Below are positions 1 through 8,196 of a stretch of 64,000 nucleotides of DNA, piece after piece; the stretch's first letter is position 1; each line of letters opens with the position of its first letter. A program made the position numbers and the translations under genes. The DNA is from Prauserella cavernicola (lineage in GTDB: Bacteria; Actinomycetota; Actinomycetes; Mycobacteriales; Pseudonocardiaceae), in contig NZ_JAENJH010000001.1 of the NCBI RefSeq assembly GCF_016595675.1, positions 1 through 64,000 on the forward strand, read 5' to 3'. The notes below the pieces were generated by a model. That model was not told the origin of the DNA. It saw only the letters and a program-made list of their open reading frames with translations, and searched no databases.

Positions 1-245
1 ACCTGGCCGTGGGGGAGGAGGAGCCGCCGTTGTTGCTGCTGGCCTCGGCCGAGCGGCTCGACCAGAGCGTGGTCACCGAGCTCAAACAGACCCTGCAGGC
101 CCACCGCGGCGACACCCCCGTCCGGCTGACGCTGGTCACCGGCCGCCGCGAGCGCCGCTACGCCCTCGACGACTACCCCGTCACGGTCAGCTCGATGCTG
201 CTCGGTGAGCTGAAGGGGATCCCGGGCATTTCCTGTGCCCGGTGA
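1..245 (+). CDS. dnaE: DNA polymerase III alpha subunit, C-terminal end (partial)
   Basis: Only the last 81 codons are in the window; the reading frame is open from base 3 to the TGA at 243-245. The tail reads TPVRLTLVTGRRERRYAL and then YPVTVSSMLLGELKGIPG, which resembles the extreme C-terminal segment of bacterial replicative polymerase alpha subunits of the DnaE1 type, including the SS-x-LxxELK ending. In that family this region follows the OB-fold and contributes to clamp and tau contacts. The start and all catalytic domains lie upstream, outside the window. The next gene (TetR, minus strand) ends 17 bases away and is convergent. The call rests on a short stretch. Confidence 0.65.
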   Translation, partial: LAVGEEEPPLLLLASAERLDQSVVTELKQTLQAHRGDTPVRLTLVTGRRERRYALDDYPVTVSSMLLGELKGIPGISCAR

Positions 246-262
246 CGACTCCGCCCGGGTGA

Positions 263-835
263 CTACTCCGGTAGTGCGCTCGCGACGATCAGATCCACGA
301 GCGCGGTGACGTCGTGCTCGGCGAGGACGTCCGGCGTCGTCAGGTGCTCCACGAGCAGCCCGGTCATCGCGAAGTACAGCAGCAGCACGGTGTCCGCGCC
401 GCCGGGCAGTCCGGCGTCGACGTGGAAGCCGACGTTGGCGGCGAGGTTGTCGCGCAGCGTCTCCGTCAGCGCCTCGCGCAGTGCCGGGCGCCGCGTGGCC
501 TCGAGCCGGAGCTCCAGCAGCGCGAGGTAGCCCGCGCGGTCGGCGAGCATCCGGTCGCGCAGGTCGTGCATCAGGCGGAAGACCAGCGCGCGGTCGCGCG
601 GCGCCGCCATCAGCCCGGCGAGCACGGTCTCGTCCGGGGTGAGCCGCACGTGGATGTGCAGGCCCGCCTGGTGCAGCAGCTCGTCGCGGCCCGCGAAGTA
701 GTTGGACGCCGTGCCGGGCGGAACTCCCGCCTCCGTGTCGACCGCGCGGAACGTCAGTCCCCGGGCGCCGTCGCGTGCCAGTACCTCTATCGCCGCATCG
801 GCCAGTGCCGTCCGCCTGGCCTCGTTGCGCACCAT
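263..835 (-). CDS. TetR family transcriptional regulator
   Basis: 190 residues. The N-terminus (RRTALADAAIEVLARDG, then GLTFRAVDTEAGVPPGTASNYF) is a TetR-type helix-turn-helix at about residues 8-50; the rest is an all-helical ligand domain. The ATG at 835 has GGAGG about six bases upstream, supporting this start. The gene is divergent from the DHFR-like reductase at 935, and the 99-base gap contains a 40-bp dyad (857-896) centred between them, so the protein probably represses both itself and the reductase. The ligand is not evident. TetR fold assignment is secure; target and inducer are inferred from position. Confidence 0.88.
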   Translation of the reverse strand: MVRNEARRTALADAAIEVLARDGARGLTFRAVDTEAGVPPGTASNYFAGRDELLHQAGLHIHVRLTPDETVLAGLMAAPRDRALVFRLMHDLRDRMLADRAGYLALLELRLEATRRPALREALTETLRDNLAANVGFHVDAGLPGGADTVLLLYFAMTGLLVEHLTTPDVLAEHDVTALVDLIVASALPE

Positions 836-856
836 GCCGCCTCCGGAAAAGTCCTT

Positions 857-896
857 GCAACCACTCCGGACATAGTACTACAAATAGAGTGGTTGC
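857..896. promoter_or_regulatory. Nested TetR operator between divergent genes
   Basis: GCAACCACTC (857-866) and GAGTGGTTGC (887-896) form a perfect 10-bp inverted repeat. Exactly at the same centre lies the 8-bp palindrome TAGTACTA (873-880), while the six bases between inner and outer arms are not symmetric. For the rightward gene TTGCAA (855-860) and TACAAA (879-884), 18 bases apart, can serve as -35 and -10, so bound repressor would cover the promoter. The dyads are seen directly; assignment to the adjacent TetR protein is inference. Confidence 0.7.
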
Positions 897-934
897 CGGG
901 ATGGTCCGGCACGACGGCCCCCAAGGAGCACCGC

Positions 935-1519
935 ATGCGAACACTGACCTACTTCGTCGCCTCGACCATCGACGGCGTGATCGCGGGGCCCGACGGCGGC
1001 GATCCCTCCGGCCCGGACGGCTTCTTCGTCATGGAGGGCGACCACATGCGGGACCTGCTCAGCGACTGGCCCGACATCCTGCCGGCGCCGGCCCGCGCCG
1101 CACTCGGCATCGACGCGCCCCCGACGCGCTTCGACACCGTGCTCGAAGGCAGGGCGTCCTATCAGGTGGGGCTCGACCTGGGCGTGACCGACGCCTACCC
1201 GCACCTGGAGCACTACGTCTTCTCGCGCACCCTCACCGAGTGTCCCGATCCGGGCGTGCACCTGGTCTCCGGCGACCCGGTGGAGACCGTGCGCGAGCTG
1301 AAGCGGCGCGACGGCCTCGGCATCTGGCTGGTCGGCGGCGGCACGCTCGCGAGCGCGCTGCGCTCGGAGATCGACGAGCTCATCGTGAAGCTGCATCCGG
1401 TGGTGGCGGGCGCGGGAATCCCGCTGTTCGGCGGAGAGTTCGGCCCCCAGCGCTTCGACCTCACCGACGTCCGTCGCTTCGACAGCGGCGTGCTGTACCT
1501 GACCTACACGCGGCGCTGA
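935..1519 (+). CDS. Dihydrofolate reductase family protein (RibD C-terminal-like)
   Basis: 194 residues from the ATG at 935, which has AAGGAG (923-928) six bases upstream; longer open frames upstream overlap the TetR gene and are rejected. MRTLTYFVASTIDGVIA at the start, a central GLGIWLVGGGTLASAL nucleotide-binding loop and the ending LPLFGG-like GIPLFGGEFGPQRFDL are typical of the RibD_C/DHFR-like family of NAD(P)H reductases (YyaP/YwjB type). Such proteins are usually stand-alone reductases of unknown substrate in actinomycetes and are often found next to TetR regulators, as here. Cytoplasmic. It ends four bases before the convergent nat gene. Confidence 0.85.
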   Translation: MRTLTYFVASTIDGVIAGPDGGDPSGPDGFFVMEGDHMRDLLSDWPDILPAPARAALGIDAPPTRFDTVLEGRASYQVGLDLGVTDAYPHLEHYVFSRTLTECPDPGVHLVSGDPVETVRELKRRDGLGIWLVGGGTLASALRSEIDELIVKLHPVVAGAGIPLFGGEFGPQRFDLTDVRRFDSGVLYLTYTRR

Positions 1520-1523
1520 GGGC

Positions 1524-2378
1524 TCACTCGGTGCCCGCGTAGCGCTCTCGGACGAGGTCCAGTTCGGCGGGGGAGAGGTCGAGATCCAGTGAGCGCAGCG
1601 TCTCCCCGAGCTGATCCGGCTCGATCGTGCGGTGCTCGTCCGGTCCGTCGGCGTGCTCCACGACGAGGTCGCCGCCGATGATCTTGCGGCAGATCCCCTC
1701 GGACAGGCGCATCACCACGAGCCTGCCGGTGAACGGCGAGCGCGGATGCGTGGCCACGTAGTGGTTGAAGACCTCGTAGTCGATCGGGTACTGCGCGGTC
1801 GCGTCGAACGAGTACTGCGTCTCCCACATGCCGTCGGTGAGCTTGTCGAGGCGCCAGCCCGCGCCCTCGGCGATGAGCCGGTGCGGCCAGCCTGCCTGGT
1901 CGCGCTCGCTGCCGTCGGTCAGCGGCATGGGCCGCATGACGCTCGCGCCGAAGCCGACGTCGGCGAGGAAGTCGGCGCCGTCCACGCGGACGCGCAGGTT
2001 CATGTGGGTGTTCGGGCCGGGGTGGTCGGGCTGCACGCGCGCCGCCTGCCGGTGCACGTCGTAGCCGAGCTGCTCCAGCGCGGCCGCGAAGAGCAGGTTG
2101 TGCTCGTAGCAGTAGCCGCCGCGACGACGGCGCACGAGCTTGTCCGCGATGTCGCCCAGCGCGAGCGAAGGCGAGCGGCCCAGCAGCGGATCGATGTTCT
2201 CGAACGGGATCGCGTGGACGTGGGCCGCGTGCAGGTCGCTCAGCGCGGCGGCCGAGGGCGCGGTGTGCGGCAGCCCGAGGCGATCCAGGTAGGCGTCGAG
2301 GTCGAGGTCGTCGCTGTGCCAGACCTCGGTGCCGCCCGGTCTCGTCGTGGTGTTCACGGTCTTCGCGGTGTCAGGCAT
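1524..2378 (-). CDS. nat: Arylamine N-acetyltransferase
   Basis: 284 residues, the usual NAT length. The catalytic triad is visible: Cys in RRRGGYCYEHN (about residue 88), His in NTHMNLRV (about 126) and Asp in FLADVGFGASVMRPM (about 141). NATs transfer acetyl from acetyl-CoA to arylamines and hydrazines through a cysteinyl-acetyl intermediate; in actinomycetes they acetylate xenobiotics and act in sterol or ansamycin chemistry. A GGAG sits upstream of the ATG at 2378. No ansamycin or sterol genes accompany it, so a general detoxification role is the simplest reading. The gene converges on the DHFR-like reductase. Confidence 0.93.
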   Translation of the reverse strand: MPDTAKTVNTTTRPGGTEVWHSDDLDLDAYLDRLGLPHTAPSAAALSDLHAAHVHAIPFENIDPLLGRSPSLALGDIADKLVRRRRGGYCYEHNLLFAAALEQLGYDVHRQAARVQPDHPGPNTHMNLRVRVDGADFLADVGFGASVMRPMPLTDGSERDQAGWPHRLIAEGAGWRLDKLTDGMWETQYSFDATAQYPIDYEVFNHYVATHPRSPFTGRLVVMRLSEGICRKIIGGDLVVEHADGPDEHRTIEPDQLGETLRSLDLDLSPAELDLVRERYAGTE

Positions 2379-2433
2379 GGCTCCAGGCTCACACCTCCAG
2401 CGCGATGGAAGTCAAGCACCGTGCCGGTGATCA

Positions 2434-2465
2434 CCCGCGGCCCGGCGTGCTCGCCGGGCCGCGGG
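2434..2465 (-). terminator. Hairpin terminator after the hydroxyacid dehydrogenase
   Basis: CCCGCGGCCCGGC (2434-2446) pairs perfectly with GCCGGGCCGCGGG (2453-2465) around a six-base loop, five bases past the stop codon of the leftward dehydrogenase gene. There is no long U tract, as is common for GC-rich actinomycete terminators. It separates the kinase/dehydrogenase operon from nat. Confidence 0.7.
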
Positions 2466-2469
2466 GAGG

Positions 2470-3480
2470 TCAGGCGCCGGTGCGCAGGGCGTCGGCGTTG
2501 GCGACGGCAGCGGGCCGCCGTCCGCTGTGCCAGGCGCGCAGGGCCTCGGCGGCGAGGCGCGAATGCGCCACGATCACGTCGTCCGAGGCGCCGCCGATGT
2601 GCGGTGTCAGGGTCACCGTGGGCAGCGACAGCAGCGGGTGGTCGCGCGGGATCGGCTCGGTCCAGAACACGTCCAGCCCGGCGCCGGCGAGGTGCCCGCT
2701 GCGCAGCGCCTCGATCAGCGGCGCCTCCTCGACGACGGCCGCCCGGCCCGCGTTGATCAGGTACGAACCCGCGCGCATCGCCGCGATCTGCTCCGCGCCG
2801 AGCAGCCCGATCGTCGACTCGGCCAGCGGCACGTGCACGCTGACCACGTCGGAGGCGGCCAGCAGGTCCTCGAGCGGTACGACACGGGCCTCCTCGCCGA
2901 ACGCGTCCTCGGCCAGGAACGGGTCGTACACCAGCACGGTCATGCCGAACGCGCGCGCCCTCGCCAGCACCCGCCTGCCGACCGCCCCGCCGCCGAGGAT
3001 GCCGAGCGTGCGCCCGGTGAGGCTCAGCCCCCGGAACTCGCGGTAGGGCGCGAAGACATCGTCGGTGCTCCACGCGCCGGAACGCAGCCACGCCTCGGCG
3101 CGGGAGGTGTTGCGCAGGGTGGACAGCAGCAGCGCGAACGTGAGGTCCGCCGTCACGTCGGCGTTGCGCCCCGGCGTGGTGGCCACGGGGATGCCGCGCC
3201 GTGTGCAGGCGTCCAGGTCGATGTTCACCGGCGCGGCGCGGCAGGACACCGCGAGCCGCAGCCCGCCCGCGATCGCCAGCGCGCGGTCGTCGAGCAGGTC
3301 CAGCTCGCACACCACGGCGTCGGCCGCGGCGAGCTCGTCGTCGAGACCGGCGTCGGCGAGCGACCGTCCGCTGTCCGACGGCGGCGTGAGCACCAGGTCG
3401 AAGTCCGCGGCGAGCTCGTCGGCCACCGCCTGGTCGAACGCCGCGGTGACGAGCACTCGTGGCTTGCCCGCTGAGGTCAT
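2470..3480 (-). CDS. D-2-hydroxyacid dehydrogenase, NAD-binding
   Basis: 336 residues from the ATG at 3480 (AAGGAG at 3491-3496 upstream); the longer open frame runs into the kinase gene and is rejected. The Rossmann motif GILGGGAVGRR lies near residue 155, and the catalytic Arg (INAGRAAVVEE), Glu (DVFWTEPIP) and His (LTPHIGGAS) of the D-isomer-specific 2-hydroxyacid dehydrogenase family are all present. The family interconverts 2-hydroxy and 2-oxo acids, including phosphoglycerate and erythronate-4-phosphate. It is the second gene of a leftward pair with the FGGY kinase, 43 bases downstream, and is probably induced by the same substrate. The exact substrate is unknown. Confidence 0.88.
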   Translation of the reverse strand: MTSAGKPRVLVTAAFDQAVADELAADFDLVLTPPSDSGRSLADAGLDDELAAADAVVCELDLLDDRALAIAGGLRLAVSCRAAPVNIDLDACTRRGIPVATTPGRNADVTADLTFALLLSTLRNTSRAEAWLRSGAWSTDDVFAPYREFRGLSLTGRTLGILGGGAVGRRVLARARAFGMTVLVYDPFLAEDAFGEEARVVPLEDLLAASDVVSVHVPLAESTIGLLGAEQIAAMRAGSYLINAGRAAVVEEAPLIEALRSGHLAGAGLDVFWTEPIPRDHPLLSLPTVTLTPHIGGASDDVIVAHSRLAAEALRAWHSGRRPAAVANADALRTGA

Positions 3481-3523
3481 GGTTCGTGCGCTCCTTGTCT
3501 GGTGTGGACTGTGGTCTTGTGCG

Positions 3524-5029
3524 TCAGCGCAGGGCCCGCAGTGCCGGCCAGTGCGGCCGTACGGCGTCGCGCACCGCGGTGAACGTGCGGAACTGGGCGT
3601 CGTGCGCGGCCGTGGCCTCCGGATCGGGTGTGAAGACGTCGAGTTCGCCCACGAACGCGGCGGCGGCCTCGGCGAGTCCCGTGCCCGACAGCGCACGCAG
3701 CGCCAGTGCCGCGGCGCCGCGCGCACCCGGTTCGGCCGCGACGGCCCGCTCCACCACCGCGCCCGTCACGTCGGCGACGATCTGGCAGAGCAGTCCGCTG
3801 GTGGCGGCGCCGCCGCAGAGCCGGATGGTGCCGTTCGCGCCGGGTGCTCCCAGTGCGTCGCGGCACTCGCGCAGGCTCAGCGCGAGTCCCTCGTAGACCG
3901 CGCGCAACAGCTGGCCCGCGCCGGTTTCGGTGGACAGACCGAGCCAGGCCGCGGAGGCGTGCACGTCGGCGAACGGTGCGCGCTCGCCGGACTCGGCGCC
4001 GTAGGGCAGGTACAGCACCCCGCCTGCGCCGGGCGGCACCGCGCCCGCCTGCCGCTCGATGGTGTCCCAGTCGGCGTCGCGCAGCCCGAGGGTCGTGCGC
4101 ACCCAGTCGAGGTTGGGCGTGCCCGACATGGGGCACAGGCACTCCAGCACGGCGTGCTCCTCGCCGGTGGCGACGGTGATGCCGACGTTGGTGCGCAGCT
4201 CGTCCGCACTCGCGCGCACGGTGCCGAGGAACGCGGTGGTGCCGAGGATCGAGTAGACCTGGCCCGGTTCGGTCACGCCGAGCCCGACCCCCGCGGCGGC
4301 GGTGTCCACCAGCCCGGTCACCACGGGCAGACCGGCGGGCAGGCCGAGTGCGGTGGCGGCCCGGGCGGTGAGCGGCCGGTGCGAGCCCGGCGGGGCGATC
4401 GGGGGCAACCAGGCGGCGAACCGTTGGTGCCCGAGCGCGTCGAGAAGCGTCGTCGAGTAGTCGCCGGTGGCGACGTCGAGGTAGGTCCGGGAGGCCTCCG
4501 ACGCGTCGGTCTCGAGCACGCCGGTGAGCCGCAACCGGATCCAGTCCTTGCAGTTGGCCTGGTGGCGGGCGCGGGCCAGCAGGCCTTCGTCGGTGTGGGC
4601 GAGCTCGTCGAGCAGCACGGGCAGCGCCCCGGGGAACAGTGACGAACCGGTGGCGCGCCGGACGGCCTCGGCCCTTCCGTCGCGTTCCCACCGCTCCACG
4701 CGGTCGGCGGCGCGGCCGTCGAGCCACAGCACGGCGGGCCCCGCCGGCTCGTGGTGCTCGTCGAGCAGCCACGCGCCGTCGCCCTGGCCGGTGACGCCGA
4801 GTGCGCGCACCCGGACCTCGCCCGCGGCGGTCAATGCCGCGCGCACGGTCTCGGTGACGGCGTCCCACACGTCGGTCATGGACTGCTCGGCGTGGCCTCG
4901 GCCGGAGCGGGCGACCGGCACCGGAACGCGCGCCGTGCCCAGTTCGGCGCCGCCGGTGGTGACGACGGTGGCCTTGACCGCGGTGGTGCCCGCGTCGATC
5001 CCCACGATCGCGTCCGGCAGCTCGGTCAT
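3524..5029 (-). CDS. FGGY-family carbohydrate kinase
   Basis: 501 residues from the ATG at 5029; TGGAGA (5035-5040) is well spaced for this start, and the further upstream TTG start would lie in the operator. DAIVGIDAGTTAVKATVV is the N-terminal phosphate-binding loop of the actin-like fold; GQGDGAWLLD, PAVLWLDGRAADRVERW and the C-terminal IRLCGGAATSGLLCQIVADV nucleotide-binding region follow in family order. FGGY enzymes phosphorylate sugars and polyols (xylulose, ribulose, erythritol, glycerol). Together with the divergent polyol permease, the aldolase and the SorC regulator it looks like the entry kinase of a pentitol or tetritol pathway; which polyol cannot be read from sequence. Confidence 0.9.
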   Translation of the reverse strand: MTELPDAIVGIDAGTTAVKATVVTTGGAELGTARVPVPVARSGRGHAEQSMTDVWDAVTETVRAALTAAGEVRVRALGVTGQGDGAWLLDEHHEPAGPAVLWLDGRAADRVERWERDGRAEAVRRATGSSLFPGALPVLLDELAHTDEGLLARARHQANCKDWIRLRLTGVLETDASEASRTYLDVATGDYSTTLLDALGHQRFAAWLPPIAPPGSHRPLTARAATALGLPAGLPVVTGLVDTAAAGVGLGVTEPGQVYSILGTTAFLGTVRASADELRTNVGITVATGEEHAVLECLCPMSGTPNLDWVRTTLGLRDADWDTIERQAGAVPPGAGGVLYLPYGAESGERAPFADVHASAAWLGLSTETGAGQLLRAVYEGLALSLRECRDALGAPGANGTIRLCGGAATSGLLCQIVADVTGAVVERAVAAEPGARGAAALALRALSGTGLAEAAAAFVGELDVFTPDPEATAAHDAQFRTFTAVRDAVRPHWPALRALR

Positions 5030-5041
5030 CATGTTCTCCAG

Positions 5042-5055
5042 TGAACAATTGTGCA
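5042..5055. promoter_or_regulatory. SorC-type operator, kinase-proximal copy
   Basis: TGAACAATTGTGCA differs at one base from the perfect palindrome at 5173-5186. It sits 12 bases upstream of the kinase start at 5029, where bound regulator would block the leftward promoter or ribosome site. Confidence 0.7.
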
Positions 5056-5172
5056 ATGCGATGCGCTAACGTTCGTCAACGTACGGCCGGTGCGACGCTC
5101 GGTCAAACCCGGGTGCCGGGGTTGACAGGTCCGGCCCGCAGGGCTGAAGCTGCGAGCGCAAGTACGATGAAT

Positions 5173-5186
5173 TGAACAATTGTTCA
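5173..5186. promoter_or_regulatory. SorC-type operator, permease-proximal copy
   Basis: TGAACAATTGTTCA is a perfect 14-bp palindrome 29 bases upstream of the permease ATG. GAAC-N4-GTTC palindromes fit the winged-helix binding of SorC/DeoR sugar-sensing regulators, and such a regulator is encoded two genes downstream. The rest of the 183-base divergent region shows no other clear element. Confidence 0.78.
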
Positions 5187-5215
5187 GCCATAGTGGACTC
5201 AAGGGAGAGTTCTCC

Positions 5216-6514
5216 ATGTCAGAAGCGGACGACGAACGCGCCTCCGGATTCGCGGGCACGCTCGCGCGGCAGGGAATCGTCCGGCCGCTCGCCTGGGGCT
5301 ATGTCGCCCTGCTGCTCTTCATGGTCGGCGACGGCATCGAGCTCGGCTTCCTCGCGCCCTACCTGACGTCGCAAGGGTTCGACGCCACCGGAGTGGCCAC
5401 GCTGATCAGTGCCTACGGCATCGTGGTGGCCGTGGCGGCGTGGCTTGCTGGCGCGCTCGCCGAGGCGTGGGGACCCCGGCGCGTGATGCTGATCGGCTTC
5501 GCGATCTGGGTCGTGTTCGAGGTGGTGTTCCTCGGGCTCGGTGTCGCGGCGGGCAACTACGAGATCATGCTCGTCTCCTACGCCATCCGTGGGTTCGGCT
5601 ATCCGTTCTTCGCCTACGGCTTCCTGGTCTGGGTCACGATGGACACGCCGAAGGCGCTGCTCGGCCGCGCGGTCGGCTGGTACTGGTTCGCCTCCACGGC
5701 CGGGCTCGGCGTGGTCAGTTCCTACCTCGCGGGCGCCGTGATCCCGGTGCTCGGAGAGCTCGCCACCCTCTGGCTCTCGCTCGCGTTCGTCGCGGCGGGC
5801 GGGCTGATCCTCGTGTTCGCCGTCCGCGCCCGCGCGAGTGCGCCCACCGGTGGCGCGCTGACCAACCTCCGGCAGGTCGTGCGCGGCCTCACCGTCGTGC
5901 GCTCGCACCCGAAGGTCGGCATCGGCGGTGTCGTGCGCATCATCAACACCCTGTGCTTCTACGCGTTCCCGGTGTTCCTGGCGACGCACATGGTCAACGA
6001 CGTCGGCTTCTCGCTGCCGCAATGGCAGACGATCTGGGGCACGATGCTGTTCGCCAACATCGTCGGCAACGTCGCCGCCGGCTACCTCGGCGACAAGCTG
6101 GGCCGGGTCAACGTCGTCGCGTGGTTCGGCGGGCTCGGCTGTGTGGTCACCGTGCTCGGCATGTACTACGTGCCGGAGTGGCTCGGGCCCAACTTCGCCG
6201 CGGCGATGGCCGTCGCGATCCTGCTGGGGCTGGCGATGGCGGCCTACGTCCCGCTGAGCGCCATCGTCCCGCTGCTCGCCCCGGCCCAGAAGGCCGCGGC
6301 CGTGGCGATCCTGAACCTCGGCGCCGGGCTGAGCAACGCCACCGGGCCGCTGCTGGCCCGCGCGTTCCTCGGGCCGATCGGCGTCGCGGGGATGATGTGG
6401 CTGCTCGCGGCGATCTACGGCGCCGGCATCGTGCTCACCGTGTTCCTGCGCGAGAACGACGACACGCGCGAGCCCGAGCCGGAAGGTCGTGAGGTCCGTG
6501 ATCGTGCGGCATGA
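5216..6514 (+). CDS. MFS polyol permease (RbtT/DalT/CsbX-like)
   Basis: 432 residues from the ATG at 5216, preceded by GGGAGAG. About twelve hydrophobic segments are visible, beginning PLAWGYVALLLFMVGDGIEL, with the MFS loop motif LAEAWGPRRVMLIGF between helices 2 and 3 and GYLGDKLGRVNVV in the second half. The early DGIELGFLAPYL segment is characteristic of the polyol permease group (ribitol, arabitol and CsbX-type transporters). It imports the substrate phosphorylated by the divergent FGGY kinase. Rightward operon with the SorC regulator and aldolase; controlled by the palindrome at 5173. Confidence 0.87.
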   Translation: MSEADDERASGFAGTLARQGIVRPLAWGYVALLLFMVGDGIELGFLAPYLTSQGFDATGVATLISAYGIVVAVAAWLAGALAEAWGPRRVMLIGFAIWVVFEVVFLGLGVAAGNYEIMLVSYAIRGFGYPFFAYGFLVWVTMDTPKALLGRAVGWYWFASTAGLGVVSSYLAGAVIPVLGELATLWLSLAFVAAGGLILVFAVRARASAPTGGALTNLRQVVRGLTVVRSHPKVGIGGVVRIINTLCFYAFPVFLATHMVNDVGFSLPQWQTIWGTMLFANIVGNVAAGYLGDKLGRVNVVAWFGGLGCVVTVLGMYYVPEWLGPNFAAAMAVAILLGLAMAAYVPLSAIVPLLAPAQKAAAVAILNLGAGLSNATGPLLARAFLGPIGVAGMMWLLAAIYGAGIVLTVFLRENDDTREPEPEGREVRDRAA

Positions 6515-6541
6515 TGGTCGCTGAACACGCGCTCGATCGAA

Positions 6542-6555
6542 AGAACGGATGTTCA
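6542..6555. promoter_or_regulatory. Third SorC-type half-palindrome before the regulator gene
   Basis: AGAACGGATGTTCA keeps the GAAC-N4-GTTCA core of the two upstream operators (10 of 14 bases identical) and ends four bases before the SorC start codon. This would allow autoregulation independent of the permease promoter. It is weaker than the other two. Confidence 0.5.
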
Positions 6556-6559
6556 TCTC

Positions 6560-7528
6560 ATGGAGTCACGAGAGCTGCAGGGCCGGGTCGCCCGGCTGCA
6601 CTACCAGCACGGGATGACCCACCAGGAGATCGGCGACCTGCTCGGCCTGTCCCGGGTGAAGGTCACGCGCCTGCTCGCCGACGCCCGCAGGGCCGGGATC
6701 GTCGAGATCAGGATCCACAGCTCGAGCAACCCGTTCGAGGACCTGGAGACCGCGCTGGTCGGCCGCTACGGCCTGCAGCAGGCGTGGGTCGCGCCGAGCT
6801 TCGCCGACGCGCGGCGTACCTGGGACTCGGTGGGCATGGCGGGTGCGGAATGCCTGCGGGCACTGGTGCCGACCACTGGGACCGTCGCGATCGGACTGTC
6901 GTCCAGCGTCGCCGCGATCCTGCCGCACCTGCACCCGGAACCGCGGCCGGACATCGGGTTCGTGCCCTTGGCGGGTAGCTGGGGCGGCATGTCGCGGGGG
7001 ATGAACCCGCACGAGCTCGCGCTCAAACTCGGCTCCGCGTTCGGTGCGCGCACCTACCATCTGCCCGCGCCCATCCTGGCCTCCACGCCCGAGGCGGGTG
7101 CGGCGTTTCGCGAGGACCCCGGCGTGCGCGAGACGATGGCGCTGGCGGGTGGTGCCGACCTGCTGATCGCGGGCGTCGGCGGCATGGACCGCGCGTCCGG
7201 CATTCTCGTCGACGCGCTGTCCGCCGCCGAACGGACGCAGCTCGCGGCCGACGGCGCGGTCGGCGACATCTCGGCGCGGTTCTTCGACACCGACGGACGC
7301 GGCGTGCCCGGCCGGCTCGACGAGCGCGTGGTGGGCCTGTCGCTCGAGGCGCTGAGCGCCATCCGGCACCGCGTCGCGGTCTCCTTCGGCCCGCACAAGG
7401 TCGCCGCGCTCGACACCGCGCTGCGCACCGGCCTGATGAACATGGTCGTCACCGACGTCGACACCGCGAAGTCCCTCACCGGCAAGACCGGAACAGCCCT
7501 GCCGGGCACGGAAAGAAAGAGTGGGTAA
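6560..7528 (+). CDS. SorC/DeoR-type sugar-binding transcriptional regulator
   Basis: 322 residues. The N-terminal helix-turn-helix reads LHYQHGMTHQEIGDLLGLS and RVKVTRLLADARRAGIVEI (residues 10-55). A long effector domain with IGLSSSVAAIL and a C-terminal SFGPHKVAALDTALRTGLMNMVVTD segment matches the sugar-phosphate-binding domain of the SorC family. Family members sense phosphorylated sugars and repress or activate catabolic operons. The gene lies between permease and aldolase, and its stop overlaps the aldolase ATG (taATG). The GAAC-N4-GTTC palindromes at 5042, 5173 and 6542 are its likely binding sites. Confidence 0.9.
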   Translation: MESRELQGRVARLHYQHGMTHQEIGDLLGLSRVKVTRLLADARRAGIVEIRIHSSSNPFEDLETALVGRYGLQQAWVAPSFADARRTWDSVGMAGAECLRALVPTTGTVAIGLSSSVAAILPHLHPEPRPDIGFVPLAGSWGGMSRGMNPHELALKLGSAFGARTYHLPAPILASTPEAGAAFREDPGVRETMALAGGADLLIAGVGGMDRASGILVDALSAAERTQLAADGAVGDISARFFDTDGRGVPGRLDERVVGLSLEALSAIRHRVAVSFGPHKVAALDTALRTGLMNMVVTDVDTAKSLTGKTGTALPGTERKSG

Positions 7529-8163
7529 TGAAGAAGGCAACCACCGCAGGCGAACTCGTCGAACAGCTCATCGAGGTCGGCAGGACCGCCGTCGAGCGCG
7601 GCTTCGTGCTCGCCAGCGGCGGCAACCTCTCCGCCCGGCTGCCCGGTGCGAGTGAGTTCGTGGTCACCGCGTCCGGCACGTGGCTCGACCGTCTGGTGCC
7701 GGAGGACTTCACGACGATGACCGTCGACGGCGAGATCGTGGGTGGTAACCCCGACCCGTCCAGCGAGTGGAAACTGCACCAGCGCAGCTACCGCGTGCGC
7801 GACGACGTCAACGCCGTGATCCACATGCACCCGCAGCACACCGTGCTCGTCGACGCGCTCGGCCATCCGATCCGGCTGTTCACCCTGGACCACGCCGTGT
7901 ACGTGAAGTCGGTGGGCCGCACCGGCTACTACCCGAACGGCTCCGACGAGCTCGCCGACACCGCCGCCGAACAGGCGCGCGTGCACAACTGCGTGATCAT
8001 GGGCAACCACGGGTGCTCCGCGCTCGGCGAGGACATCGGGATGGCCTTCCGGCGCGCCATGAACCTGGAGGAGGCGGCCACGGCGACCTTCCGCGCGCTC
8101 AGCCTCGGCGACACCACCACAGAGTTTCCCGAGGAGGCGTGGAAGTCCCTGCACCACGCCTGA
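7528..8163 (+). CDS. Class II aldolase/adducin family protein (fuculose/ribulose-phosphate type)
   Basis: 211 residues, ATG overlapping the SorC stop. The family's zinc site is present: SSEWKLHQ (Glu), VIHMHPQHT (two His) and IMGNHGCSALG (His), with the GGNLSARLP phosphate-binding loop near residue 30. Members are L-fuculose-phosphate and rhamnulose-phosphate aldolases and L-ribulose-5-phosphate 4-epimerase. In this operon it would cleave or epimerise the phosphorylated ketose produced from the polyol. Aldolase and epimerase activity cannot be separated by sequence alone. A 33-base gap separates it from the convergent SDR gene. Confidence 0.87.
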   Translation: MKKATTAGELVEQLIEVGRTAVERGFVLASGGNLSARLPGASEFVVTASGTWLDRLVPEDFTTMTVDGEIVGGNPDPSSEWKLHQRSYRVRDDVNAVIHMHPQHTVLVDALGHPIRLFTLDHAVYVKSVGRTGYYPNGSDELADTAAEQARVHNCVIMGNHGCSALGEDIGMAFRRAMNLEEAATATFRALSLGDTTTEFPEEAWKSLHHA

Positions 8164-8196
8164 AGCCCACCCGCCGCCGCGTGGCGTGCGCTCCCG

